A DNA stretch of 64,000 bases from Geobacillus genomosp. 3 (GTDB lineage Bacteria; Bacillota; Bacilli; Bacillales; Anoxybacillaceae), in assembly GCF_000445995.2 (NCBI RefSeq), contig NC_022080.4, positions 1,054,001 through 1,118,000 of the forward strand, written 5' to 3'. Both the position numbers and the translations under genes were made by a program. Of the stretch, positions 1 to 7,645 are shown in pieces (positions within the stretch are counted from its first letter, which is position 1; each line of letters begins with the position of its first letter). The notes under the pieces were generated by a model, which was not told the DNA's origin, searched no databases, and was given only the letters and a program-made list of their open reading frames with translations.

Positions 1-127
1 CGATAGTCTAACTTGTCCTCGAACCGTGGGGCACACGGGGATCGCTCGGTCAACTTCCCATCATGAGATGGGATTACCCGAGAAACCCCCACCTCTAAGC
101 GAAGCGTAGGTGGTGGGAGTATGTCAC
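1..127 (+). mobile_element. Probable IS200/IS605 (TnpB-type) right end with omega-RNA-like structure
   Basis: No protein is encoded here. The stretch is rich in short inverted repeats. Around 63-77 is a small hairpin, and at 89-118 the arms CCCCACCT and AGGTGGTGGG enclose a short loop. The segment ends in GTCAC at 123-127. A subterminal imperfect hairpin followed by a short conserved tail is typical of the right end of IS200/IS605 elements, and in TnpB-carrying members this region also specifies the guide-RNA scaffold, with the guide in the flanking DNA. The transposase or TnpB gene would lie to the left, outside the window. The assignment is by structure and resemblance only. Confidence 0.5.
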
Positions 128-152
128 TGCAACGCATCTATATGAAAAATAG

Positions 153-782
153 GGGATTTCTCATCCCCACCATACGGTATTTGATCCTACGGGACGTTTC
201 CTCGTTGTTCCCGATTTAGGGCTTAACCGGATCATTTTGTTTACACTGAATGCCGAAACAGGCGAACTGACTTCAAGACATTTGCCTTTTGGAACAACGC
301 AGGAAGGGGCCGGACCGCGGCACATCTCTTTCCATCCAGTCTTGCCGTATGCGTATGTTGTGAATGAGCTTGATTCTACTGTCACGGTATATGCGTTTGA
401 AAAAGAAAATGGACGGCTAACGATGAAACAAACGATACCGACCGTTCCTAGCCATGTTAATGGAAATACAGCGGCAGAAATCGCTGTCTCACCGTGCGGG
501 CGTTTCGTATACGCGTCAAACAGGGGGCATAATAGCATCGCCATTTTTGCGGTGGATCAACAAACCGGTGAACTTTCCCCTATTGGCTGGGAGTCTACCA
601 AAGGTGCGACTCCCCGATTTTTCACGTTTGATCCATTCGGAACGTTCCTGTACGTTGCGAATGAGGACAGCGATACGATCGTGGCCTTTAAAGTGGATGG
701 CAAAACCGGCGAACTACAGCCTACCGGCTGGATTTTGGAGACAGAAAGCCCGGTATGTATTGTTTTCTCTTCCTTAAGGTGA
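153..782 (+). pseudogene. Lactonase family protein (YkgB/Pgl type), 5'-truncated
   Basis: This is the C-terminal part of a seven-bladed beta-propeller lactonase of the 6-phosphogluconolactonase (YkgB) family, cytosolic enzymes thought to hydrolyse sugar lactones. Reading in frame from 153 gives SHPHHTVFDPTGRFL, then the blade signatures GPRHISFHP and ATPRFFTFDPFGTFLYVANE, and the usual family end PVCIVF before the TGA at 780. The family is about 340-350 residues and roughly the first 140 are missing. An in-frame TAG at 150 and the insertion-element end at 127 close the frame on the left. A TTG at 237 could open a 181-residue frame but has no ribosome binding site I can see. A terminator follows at 818. 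The gene is most likely non-functional. Confidence 0.75.
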
Positions 783-817
783 GGAGCAAATGCTCTTACG
801 CGTATAAAGCGGGAAAG

Positions 818-848
818 AAGCGCGAACCACAAAACGGTTCGCGCTTTT
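818..848 (+). terminator. Rho-independent terminator of the lactonase gene
   Basis: The arms AAGCGCGAACC (818-828) and GGTTCGCGCTT (836-846) pair perfectly around a 7-base loop and are followed by TT. The group IIC intron begins five bases later, so the hairpin is also the probable intron-targeting structure. Confidence 0.85.
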
Positions 849-852
849 GTCA

Positions 853-1714
853 GTACGCCCGGCATGGATGCGACGCTATAGGGTGGGAGTCCCGAACGGG
901 GGCTGGCGAGCGCCTACCGTTAGCTGAAGACAAGGGTGTCCACCGCGAGGTGGAATCTGAAGGAAGCTGGAGGCAAACACTTGACCTGAGGTACACGAAC
1001 CCAATGAGAGGCCGCCACAGTCGGACGAGTCTGCTGAACAAGACGAAGTCCTAAGCCGCCAAGGGCTGTGAAGGTAGATTGGGCAGGTGCATGAGTGGAA
1101 AGTGTCCATCCTTATCCGGGGAGGCCTGTACGACATGCCTTCTGACGATGGCAACCAGAAGTGCTGAACGTACAGGAGTCAGCAGAGGTCATAGTACTGG
1201 AGTAAGGGACGCCTGAAACAGGAAGGACCGAACGTCAACTCAGGGGTGAATCAGACTCTTTCGAGATGTTGCGTGCCAACCCAAACTGGAGCATATCGAT
1301 GCCGGAACGAATTCATCGTGTCAACCAATACGTCATGGGATGGATCGGGTACTTTCGGCTCATCGAAACCCCGTCTGTCCTTCAGAACATCGAAGGATGG
1401 ATTCGGAGAAGGCTTCGACTCTGTCAATGGCTTCAATGGAAACGGGTCAGAACCAGAATCCGTGAGTTAAGGGCGCTGGGATTGAAGGAAACAGCAGTGA
1501 TGGAGATCGCCAATACCCGAAAAGGAGCTTGGCGAACAACGAAAGCGCCGCAACTCCACCAAGCCCTGGGCAAGACATACTGGACCGCTCAAGGACTCAA
1601 GAGTTTGACGCAACGATATTTCGGAGCTCCGTCAAGGTTGACGAATCGCCTAGTGCGGACCCGCATGCTAGGTGGTGTGAGGGGACGGGGGTTAGCCGCC
1701 CCCTCCTACTCGAT
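853..1714 (+). mobile_element. Group IIC intron (GsI-IIC type), internally deleted
   Basis: The RNA part (853-1262) resembles the remembered group IIC intron of Oceanobacillus iheyensis, including GCCCGGCATGG, CTATAGGGTG, GAGTCCCGAAC and GTCAGCAGAGGTCATAGTA. The 5' end is set at GTACGCCCGG. Domain V lies near 1645-1679 (CGCCTAG paired with CTAGGTG), domain VI near 1684-1706, and the 3' end near 1714; both ends are good to a few bases. Group IIC introns typically insert just after terminator hairpins, and this one follows the hairpin at 818-848. The open reading frame within has lost most of its reverse transcriptase, so the element should not be mobile by itself. Splicing may persist because both RNA flanks are present. 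Confidence 0.85.
1266..1641 (+). pseudogene. Group II intron reverse transcriptase/maturase remnant (C-terminal part only)
   Basis: From ATG 1266 the frame reads MLRANPNWSISMPERI and continues through the thumb/maturase (X) and DNA-binding region, including WIGYFRL, RRRLRLCQWLQWKR and ALGKTYWTAQGLKSL. This matches the last ~120 residues of the GsI-IIC protein as I remember it, which is about 420 residues long. The palm and fingers, including the YADD catalytic motif, are absent, removed by an in-frame deletion just after the start codon. At 1623-1624 one extra G shifts the frame: without it the frame would read the family ending ELRQG and stop at 1639-1641. As it stands the frame runs on through domain V to 1790. 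Confidence 0.85.
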
Positions 1715-1743
1715 TGGACATGGATCAAGCGGGGGAGATGCCT

Positions 1744-1863
1744 CGCTCGTCGCTTCGCTGTTGCGATCCAGAACGGACATTAACGGATGAGGAAGTAACA
1801 AACGTTCACGAACAAGTGATGAAAGCGGTTGAACAGCAATTTGGCGCGACATTGCGTGGATAA
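1744..1863 (+). pseudogene. pheT: 3' remnant of pheT (phenylalanine-tRNA ligase beta subunit)
   Basis: From 1765 the frame reads [18 protein letters not shown] and continues to the ending FGATLRG before TAA at 1861-1863. This is the characteristic last ~32 residues of bacterial PheT (about 800 residues), part of the C-terminal ferredoxin-fold anticodon-binding domain. The codons just upstream (1744-1764) match the family poorly and the rest of the gene is absent. There is no start codon or ribosome binding site, and a terminator follows. An intact pheT must exist elsewhere because the enzyme is essential. This copy is probably left over from a rearrangement at the intron. Confidence 0.85.
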
Positions 1864-1870
1864 AACGAAG

Positions 1871-1910
1871 TCCCTATCCGGATGCATGAGCATTAGATAG
1901 GGTGTTTTTA
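1871..1910 (+). terminator. Terminator behind the pheT remnant
   Basis: The arms CCCTATC (1872-1878) and GATAGGG (near 1896-1902) are followed by TGTTTTTATT. It is probably the native pheT terminator carried along with the gene fragment. Confidence 0.7.
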
Positions 1911-1912
1911 TT

Positions 1913-2092
1913 GTGAACGTCTTCATTGAATGGATGAAGGCTTACAACATTCAGACCAAGTATTACGCCGCATCAGATGTACTGCGTGAACCAGAGGTTA
2001 ACATGCTAATTTGGATGTATATAGCTTGTTTTGCTGCATTTTTTATTTTTATTGAAAAAATAATCGCCTCGCCTCGAGAGAAAAATCGGTAA
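1913..2092 (+). CDS. Hypothetical 59-residue protein with one membrane segment
   Basis: The frame opens with GTG at 1913 and reads VNVFIEWMKAYNIQTKYY, then a hydrophobic stretch (WMYIACFAAFFIFIE, roughly residues 38-52), and ends in a positively charged tail. The topology suggests a small single-pass membrane protein. I do not recognise it. It starts within the T-run of the pheT terminator, shows no clear ribosome binding site, and its 3' end overlaps the convergent Uma2 gene by 44 bases. It may be the 3' part of a longer gene cut off by the same rearrangement that left the pheT tail, or simply an open frame by chance. Confidence 0.3.
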   Translation: MNVFIEWMKAYNIQTKYYAASDVLREPEVNMLIWMYIACFAAFFIFIEKIIASPREKNR

Positions 2093-2609
2093 ATAGAAAA
2101 GAGATGATGGTTTCATGTTCCCCAAACGCTTCTCTTTTTTTAAAAAATCCATCTTCTAATCCAAATACTTCAATCGTTTTATACAAAGGGTCAACAATCC
2201 AATATTCTTTTACGCCAAATTGTTCGTATAGTTTAAATTTTTCATTTCGATCTTTTAACGCTGTAGATGGAGAAAGAACCTCGACAACGAGTGTTGGGGC
2301 TCCTAAACAGCCGTTTGGTGTTAAGTTGTTTCGATTGCAAATGACAGAAATATCGGGTTGAACGACATGTTTTGCATATGTGTAGTCATCGTTTTCGGAG
2401 AGACGAACATCAAACGGAGCAATGGCAACGTAGCAATCTTTATTTTGAAAGTACGAACGAAATGCGAACGATAGTTCCATAACGGTAAACTGATGCTCCC
2501 ACGTTGGGGAAGGGCTCATGTTGTAAGCTTTTCCATCAATAAGCTCCCAACGCCCATCCCATTGAATATAATCGGCATACGTATACAGTTTGGACGGTTC
2601 TGGATTCAT
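2049..2609 (-). CDS. Uma2 family endonuclease-fold protein
   Basis: This 186-residue protein belongs to the Uma2 (DUF820) family, which has a restriction-endonuclease-like fold, is often found in many copies and has no firm biological role. Visible signatures are YTYADYIQWDGRWELIDG near the N-terminus, QPDISVIC with Asp86, VVEVLSPSTALKD with Glu110 and Lys119, and KLYEQFGVKEYWIVDP. Asp86, Glu110 and a nearby lysine fit the PD-(D/E)XK arrangement, so the active site looks intact. The start at 2609 (MNPEPSK) is preferred over the longer frame from 2657 because a good ribosome binding site, GAGGGAGA, precedes it. The gene stands alone. Lower GC than its neighbours suggests recent acquisition. 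Confidence 0.75.
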   Translation of the reverse strand: MNPEPSKLYTYADYIQWDGRWELIDGKAYNMSPSPTWEHQFTVMELSFAFRSYFQNKDCYVAIAPFDVRLSENDDYTYAKHVVQPDISVICNRNNLTPNGCLGAPTLVVEVLSPSTALKDRNEKFKLYEQFGVKEYWIVDPLYKTIEVFGLEDGFFKKREAFGEHETIISFLFTDFSLEARRLFFQ

Positions 2610-2633
2610 CGGATCTCCCTCGCTTTTTTCATT

Positions 2634-2643
2634 ATTATACCAT
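2634..2643 (-). promoter_or_regulatory. Probable extended -10 promoter of the Uma2 gene
   Basis: On the minus strand ATGGTATAAT gives a perfect -10 hexamer (2639 down to 2634) with an upstream TGG. No good -35 is visible at the usual distance. The position, about 25 bases before the start codon, suits transcription of the Uma2 gene. Confidence 0.5.
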
Positions 2644-2725
2644 ATCCAAAACGGCAACGATTATTGAAGATAACAACTTGCAGTCGCGATGGCGGCTTGT
2701 GGTTGACTCGATAAGTTTGCAAAGC

Positions 2726-2776
2726 GGGCTGTCCGTAAGGCCAATGAAACTGGTCTTGCAGACAGCCCGTTGTCTT
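2726..2776. terminator. Long hairpin between rqcH and the Uma2 gene
   Basis: The outer arms GGGCTGTC and GACAGCCC (about 2726-2769) enclose inner arms AAGGCCA and TGGTCTT. TTGTCTTTTCT follows on the plus strand. It lies some 90 bases past the rqcH stop on the other strand, so it could end rqcH transcription, although the better T-rich tail is on the plus side, where no gene needs it. Confidence 0.5.
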
Positions 2777-2857
2777 TTCTGCGGCGCTAGGCCGTGTCGA
2801 TGGCGATGGAAGTTCCCGCGAATCGCCGATGCCATGTTGAAGGGCATCGAGGCCCGT

Positions 2858-4597
2858 TTACGGCCGTTTCGCCGCTTGTTCTTTTTGCCGCTGTTTCATG
2901 GCGCGGATGAGCTCTTCATCCGGCGTGACGTAGAGCGTTTGCTCGTGTTCGTAAATGACAAACCCCGGCTTGGCGCCGCTCGGTTTTTTGACATGGCGGA
3001 TGCGCGTGTAGTCGACAGGCACGGATCCGGACTGGCGGGCTTTGCTGAAGTAGGCGGCCAAGTTCGCCGCCTCGAGGAGCGTCTCGTCGGACGGCTGCCT
3101 GCTCCGGATGACGACGTGCGAGCCAGGGATGTTTTTGACATGGAGCCAAATGTCGTCTTTGTGGGCGAGCTTCGTTGTCAAATAATCGTTTTGTTTGTTG
3201 TTTTTGCCGACCAATATTTCCGTGCCGTCGCTTGCGATGTAGCGATCCAGCTCGGGCGCGGTTGGTTTTCGCTTTTTCGTCCCTTTTGTCGCGCGCGGGC
3301 GCAAATAGCCTTGTTCGATGAGCTCATCGCGAATTTCCTCGACGTCTTTTGGCGCGGCGGTTTCGAGCTGGCTTAAAATCGTGTCGCAATAGGCGATGTC
3401 TTCTTTCGTCCGCTCGATTTGTTCTTGAACGACAGCAAGCGAGTTTTTCACTTTTTGGTATTTTTGAAAGTATTGTTGCGCGTTGTCAGACGGCGATTTT
3501 TGCGGGTCGAGCGGAATGGTGATCGTGCCGCCGTTTTCGTCGTAGTAGTTCACGACCTCGATTTCCGTCATGCCGCGCTTTGCGGCGTACAGGTGGGCGG
3601 TGAGCAGCTCGCCGTACAGCCGGTAAATGTCGGCTTGTTTCGCTTCCTCCAGCGTCTGTTCGAGCTTGAGGAGCTTTTTCTCATTTTTCGCCTTTTCGTT
3701 CGCCATGAGCCGCTCGATGTCATGGGCTTGCTGCTTGACGCGGTCGCGCTCGGCCTTGCCGAAATAAAAGCGGTCCAATAGCCCGCTGGCGCTCGCAAAC
3801 GGCTGGCCTTCGATTTGTAAGTGCTTAAGTGGCAACACGTAAAACCATTCTTTTTCCCCGTTCGTGTACATCATCGGGGCAAAGCGGCGGTGCCGAACGT
3901 CATCGATGAGCGCGAGAAAGCTTTTCGGCAGCGTCGCCCGGTTGGCGAGCCCGGCGCGGAACACGGCTTCGTTGGCGAACAGCGGCGAAATGCCGCTGAA
4001 GGCGGAGACAAGCTGCTGGGCGAGCTTGCCGGCGTGAAAGTCGAGTTTTTTCAGCACCGTTTCTTCGGTCGCCTCGAGCGGATTGAGTTTGCCGTGCGCC
4101 GGCGGGGCGACGTACGGATGCCCGGGGAGCACCGTCCGGTAGCGGTTGACCGATGGCGGCAAATGCTTCAAGCTGTCGATGATCGTGTTGGTTGACGCGT
4201 CGACTAGGATGATGTTGCTATGGCGGCCCATGATTTCGATCATGAGCCGCTTCGTTTGCACGTCGCCGAGCTCGTCGCGCCCTTTTGCGTCGATGATGAT
4301 GATCCGGTCAAAGTCGACTTGGCGGACCGACTCGATGATGCTTCCTTCCAACTGTTTGCGCAGCCGCATGCAAAACATCGGCGGCTCGGGCGGATTGTCG
4401 TACGTTTCATTCGTCAAGTGGACGCGGGCGTACGTCGGGTGCGCCGATAGCAGCACTTTATGATTCTGGCCGCGGGCGCGCACAAGCATGACGATCTCAT
4501 AGGCGGACGGCTGATGGATTTTCGTGATCCGCCCGCCTGCAAGCGCCTCGTTCAGTTCACCGGCAATGGCGTATGTCAACACTCCGTCAAAGGACAT
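2858..4597 (-). CDS. rqcH: Ribosome quality control protein RqcH (NFACT family, formerly FbpA/YloA)
   Basis: This 579-residue protein is the bacterial Rqc2/NEMF homologue. It binds peptidyl-tRNA-obstructed 50S subunits and recruits tRNA-Ala to add C-terminal alanine tails that mark stalled nascent chains for proteolysis. The NFACT-N domain covers the first half and includes the Asp97-Arg98 pair (VDFDRII), known in B. subtilis to be needed for alanine tailing. A coiled-coil middle follows (around residues 280-430), then the C-terminal NFACT-R domain with DDIWLHVKNIPGSHVV. Earlier annotations call it fibronectin-binding protein. The start at 4597 (MSFDGVLTYAI) has a ribosome binding site AAAGGTG. 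The open frame extends upstream to 5056 but the extra part is not homologous. It is transcribed divergently from yloB. Confidence 0.93.
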   Translation of the reverse strand: MSFDGVLTYAIAGELNEALAGGRITKIHQPSAYEIVMLVRARGQNHKVLLSAHPTYARVHLTNETYDNPPEPPMFCMRLRKQLEGSIIESVRQVDFDRIIIIDAKGRDELGDVQTKRLMIEIMGRHSNIILVDASTNTIIDSLKHLPPSVNRYRTVLPGHPYVAPPAHGKLNPLEATEETVLKKLDFHAGKLAQQLVSAFSGISPLFANEAVFRAGLANRATLPKSFLALIDDVRHRRFAPMMYTNGEKEWFYVLPLKHLQIEGQPFASASGLLDRFYFGKAERDRVKQQAHDIERLMANEKAKNEKKLLKLEQTLEEAKQADIYRLYGELLTAHLYAAKRGMTEIEVVNYYDENGGTITIPLDPQKSPSDNAQQYFQKYQKVKNSLAVVQEQIERTKEDIAYCDTILSQLETAAPKDVEEIRDELIEQGYLRPRATKGTKKRKPTAPELDRYIASDGTEILVGKNNKQNDYLTTKLAHKDDIWLHVKNIPGSHVVIRSRQPSDETLLEAANLAAYFSKARQSGSVPVDYTRIRHVKKPSGAKPGFVIYEHEQTLYVTPDEELIRAMKQRQKEQAAKRP

Positions 4598-4634
4598 AGG
4601 AAACACCTTTCTATGTTGGTTGTCTGCTATTCCG

Positions 4635-4662
4635 ATCTTACCACATGACGCGCTGTTTTGAA
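4635..4662 (-). promoter_or_regulatory. Probable rqcH promoter
   Basis: On the minus strand TTCAAA (4662-4657), 16 bases, and TAAGAT (4640-4635) preceded by TGG form a moderate sigma-A promoter about 40 bases before the rqcH start codon. Confidence 0.5.
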
Positions 4663-4690
4663 CATTTCTTTGAATATTGCCTGAGCGTGG

Positions 4691-4787
4691 GCGGTGATGC
4701 AGGACGAAAAGGTTGCAGCACCGCTTTTCTCTTATAAGGACAGGGCCGCGGCCGGCCGATGACGGCGGGCTGTTTAGGCCGTCAGAC
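4691..4787 (+). promoter_or_regulatory. Structured untranslated region upstream of yloB
   Basis: Two strong hairpins lie between the divergent genes. The first pairs GCGGTG-A-TGC (4691-4700) with GCA-G-CACCGC (4715-4724) and is followed by TTTTCTCTT, so it looks like a terminator or attenuator in the plus direction. The second pairs GACGGC (4761-4766) with GCCGTC (4778-4783). A GC palindrome (about 4746-4758) sits between them. No gene lies upstream on this strand to be terminated, so a regulated leader for yloB is possible. I cannot match it to a known riboswitch. Confidence 0.4.
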
Positions 4788-4885
4788 ATCATGGCGGAGA
4801 GTTGATCATTTTTTCGGACAGGGATGAATAAGCATAAAAAGGTGGGAACAGTGCGCTGAAAAGATGGAAGGACGGAGGGAGACAA

Positions 4886-7558
4886 ATGCAGTGGCATACG
4901 CTTGCGGCCAACGATGTTGCGCAAGAGGCAAAGACGAATGTCAGGACCGGGCTTACCGCGGCGGAGGCGGAAAAACGGCTGCGGCAGTTTGGGCACAATG
5001 AACTGGCGGAAGGAAAAGCGACGCCGGCGATCGTCGTCTTTTTCCGTCAGTTTCAAGATTTTATGGTGCTCGTGTTGCTGTTGGCGACGGTCGTTTCCGC
5101 GTTTTTAGGCGAGTATGTCGATGCCGTGGCGATTGTTGTGATCGTCATCATGAACGCCGTTCTCGGGTTTATTCAGGAACGGCGGGCCGAGAAGTCGCTG
5201 GCCGCCTTAAAACGGTTGTCCGCCCCGCAGGCGGTTGTGCTGCGCGGCGGGGAGTGGGTGAAAATCCCGGCGCGCGATCTTGTCGTCGGCGATGTGGTGC
5301 GGCTGGCAAGCGGCGACCGGGTCGGGGCCGATGTCCGCCTGATCGAGGCGAGCGGACTGGAAATCGAGGAGTCGGCGTTGACCGGCGAATCGGTGCCCGC
5401 AGCCAAATCGGCTGCCCCGCTTCACACGGAGCAGGCATCGCTCGGCGATTTGCACAATATGGCCTTTATGGGGACGCTGGTGACGAGAGGAAGCGGCATT
5501 GGCATCGTCATCGCAACGGGAATGAAAACGGCGATGGGGCAAATCGCGGCGATGCTCGAAGAGGCCGATGCCGGCATGACGCCGCTCCAGCGCCGGCTTG
5601 AGCAGCTTGGGAAAATTTTGCTTGTGGTTGCGTTGGCCTTGACGGCAGCGGTGGTGGCGGTCGGCGTTGTTCAAGGGCATGATATGTACGACATGTTTTT
5701 GGCCGGCGTATCGCTCGCGGTGGCGGCGATTCCGGAAGGGCTGCCGGCCATCGTGACGGTCGTGTTGGCGCTCGGCGTGCAGCGGATGATCAAGCGCAAC
5801 GCCATCGTCCGCAAGCTCCCGGCGGTGGAAACGCTAGGCTGCGCCTCGGTCATTTGCTCCGACAAAACAGGAACGATGACGGAAAACATGATGACCGTCA
5901 CACAAGTGTGGACGGGCGGGCGGACGTTTGCGGTCAGCGGCGTCGGGGTGGAAACGGACGGGAAGTTTTCCGAGCGCGGCCAGGCTGTGGATCCGAACCG
6001 CATCCCGGCGCTTCGCCGATTGTTGGTGATGGCGGCGCTTTGCAACGATTCGGAAGTAAAGGAAGAAGGCGGCCGCCGCTATGTCGACGGCGACCCGACC
6101 GAAGGGGCGCTGCTTGTCGCCGCTGAAAAGGCCGGGGTGACGAAAACGGAGCTGCTTCGCGATTATATCGTGGAACGGGAATTTCCGTTTGATTCGGAGC
6201 GAAAAATGATGACAGTCATCGTCCGCGACCGGAACGGACGGCGGTTTGTCGTGACGAAAGGGGCGCCCGATGTGCTGCTTGAGCGGGCGGACCGTCTTGA
6301 ATGGAACGGCCGCGAGCAGGCGCTGACCCCGGCGTGGAAAGAGGCGGTCGAGAAGGCGGTGCACGGGATGGCGGCCTCGGCCTTGCGCACGATTGCCGTC
6401 GCATATCGGCCGCTCGCGGCAACGGAGCGGATTCAGTCGGAAAAGGAGGCGGAGACGAAGCTTCAGTTTCTCGGCGTCGCCGGCATGATCGACCCGCCGC
6501 GTCCTGAGGTGAAACAGGCGGTGGCGCGCTGCAAGGAGGCGGGGATGAAAACGGTGATGATCACCGGGGACCATGTGTTGACCGCAACGGCCATCGCCAA
6601 ACAGCTTGGCGTGCTGCCGCCCGGCGGCAAGGTGATGGACGGAGCGGCGCTCTCGAAGCTGTCGGTCGATGAGCTCGAACGCGAGGTCGATGATATTTAC
6701 GTGTTTGCCCGCGTCTCCCCGGAGCATAAGTTGAAAATTGTCAACGCCTTCAAGCGACGTGGCCATATTGTCGCCATGACCGGCGACGGGGTGAACGATG
6801 CGCCGGCGTTGAAAGCGGCCGATATCGGCGTCGCGATGGGCCGGTCGGGGACGGAGGTGGCGAAAGAGGCGGCGTCGCTCGTGCTGCTTGATGACAATTT
6901 TGCGACGATTGAGGCGGCGATCGAAGAAGGACGAAACATTTACGAAAACATTCGCAAGTTTATCCGCTATTTGCTGGCGTCGAATGTCGGAGAAATTCTT
7001 GTCATGCTCTTTGCCATGCTGCTGGCGTTGCCGCTACCGCTCGTGCCGATTCAAATTTTATGGGTGAATCTCGTGACCGATGGATTGCCGGCCATGGCGC
7101 TTGGGCTTGACCGCCCGGAAGAAAATGTAATGAAGCGGCCGCCGCGCCGCCCGGATGAAGGGGTGTTCGCCCGCGGGCTCGGCTGGAAAATCATCAGCCG
7201 CGGCTTTTTGATCGGCATCGTCACGCTGGCTGCGTTTCTGACCGCGTATGAACGGAGCGGCGCGGATCTCGTTTACGCTCAGACGGCGGCGTTTGCGACG
7301 CTCGTGCTGGCGCAATTGATCCACGTGTTTGACTGCCGCTGCGACCGTTCGGTTTTTGACCGCAGTCCGTTCGGGAATATGTATCTCGTTGCGGCGGTGC
7401 TCGTGTCGCTTCTATTGCTGCTTGTGGTCATCTATTATCCGCCGCTTGGCGCTGTATTCCATACGAAACCGCTCGCGGTCATTGACTGGCTTCTCATCGT
7501 GGGCTTGTCCGCCTTGCCGACATTTTTGTTTGCCGGCTCGTTTTTCGCGAGAAAATAA
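4886..7558 (+). CDS. yloB: P-type calcium-transporting ATPase (YloB/PacL type)
   Basis: This 890-residue P2A-type ATPase is a membrane pump expected to export Ca2+ (possibly Mn2+) at the cost of ATP. In order: N-terminal cation ATPase domain, actuator loop with TGES at residues 166-169, the M4 ion-site motif [11 protein letters not shown], the phosphorylation site DKTGT with Asp326, the hinge [11 protein letters not shown] from residue 632, and six C-terminal membrane spans with the M6-type sequence [15 protein letters not shown]. All catalytic residues are present. The start at 4886 follows a good GGAGGGA site. B. subtilis YloB is a spore-associated Ca2+ ATPase in the same position. A terminator follows at 7581. 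Confidence 0.92.
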   Translation: MQWHTLAANDVAQEAKTNVRTGLTAAEAEKRLRQFGHNELAEGKATPAIVVFFRQFQDFMVLVLLLATVVSAFLGEYVDAVAIVVIVIMNAVLGFIQERRAEKSLAALKRLSAPQAVVLRGGEWVKIPARDLVVGDVVRLASGDRVGADVRLIEASGLEIEESALTGESVPAAKSAAPLHTEQASLGDLHNMAFMGTLVTRGSGIGIVIATGMKTAMGQIAAMLEEADAGMTPLQRRLEQLGKILLVVALALTAAVVAVGVVQGHDMYDMFLAGVSLAVAAIPEGLPAIVTVVLALGVQRMIKRNAIVRKLPAVETLGCASVICSDKTGTMTENMMTVTQVWTGGRTFAVSGVGVETDGKFSERGQAVDPNRIPALRRLLVMAALCNDSEVKEEGGRRYVDGDPTEGALLVAAEKAGVTKTELLRDYIVEREFPFDSERKMMTVIVRDRNGRRFVVTKGAPDVLLERADRLEWNGREQALTPAWKEAVEKAVHGMAASALRTIAVAYRPLAATERIQSEKEAETKLQFLGVAGMIDPPRPEVKQAVARCKEAGMKTVMITGDHVLTATAIAKQLGVLPPGGKVMDGAALSKLSVDELEREVDDIYVFARVSPEHKLKIVNAFKRRGHIVAMTGDGVNDAPALKAADIGVAMGRSGTEVAKEAASLVLLDDNFATIEAAIEEGRNIYENIRKFIRYLLASNVGEILVMLFAMLLALPLPLVPIQILWVNLVTDGLPAMALGLDRPEENVMKRPPRRPDEGVFARGLGWKIISRGFLIGIVTLAAFLTAYERSGADLVYAQTAAFATLVLAQLIHVFDCRCDRSVFDRSPFGNMYLVAAVLVSLLLLLVVIYYPPLGAVFHTKPLAVIDWLLIVGLSALPTFLFAGSFFARK

Positions 7559-7580
7559 ATAGCGTGTATGGTATAATGAA

Positions 7581-7617
7581 AAAGGTGATAGAGGCACGCT
7601 CTATGACCTTTTCTTTT
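7581..7617 (+). terminator. Terminator after yloB
   Basis: The arms AAAGGT-G-ATAGAG (7581-7593) and CTCTAT-G-ACCTTT (7599-7611) pair and are followed by TCTTTTT. It separates yloB from yloC. Confidence 0.85.
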
Positions 7618-7645
7618 TCATCAACGACGCAACGGGTGTGATGGC

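Noticed and set aside
1246..1470. Alternative frames inside the intron as separate genes
   Set aside because: They overlap the maturase remnant in other frames and have no family resemblance.
2049..2609. Uma2 gene as part of a toxin-antitoxin or defence cassette
   Set aside because: It stands alone with no partner gene on either side; family members are common and scattered without such context.
2678..3376. Plus-strand open frame of 232 codons opposite rqcH
   Set aside because: Its composition is the Arg/Phe/Val-rich shadow expected opposite a GC-rich gene, and rqcH on the other strand has full family motifs.
4598..5056. N-terminal extension of rqcH to 5056
   Set aside because: The extra 153 codons show no homology, cross the promoter region and overlap yloB; the conserved start with ribosome binding site is at 4597.
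5834..6766. Minus-strand open frame of 310 codons opposite yloB
   Set aside because: It lacks a ribosome binding site and any recognisable motif and lies entirely within the conserved ATPase domain of yloB.
7569..7577. TGGTATAAT as a promoter for yloC
   Set aside because: It lies directly before the yloB terminator stem with no usable -35, so any transcript would begin in and end at the hairpin.
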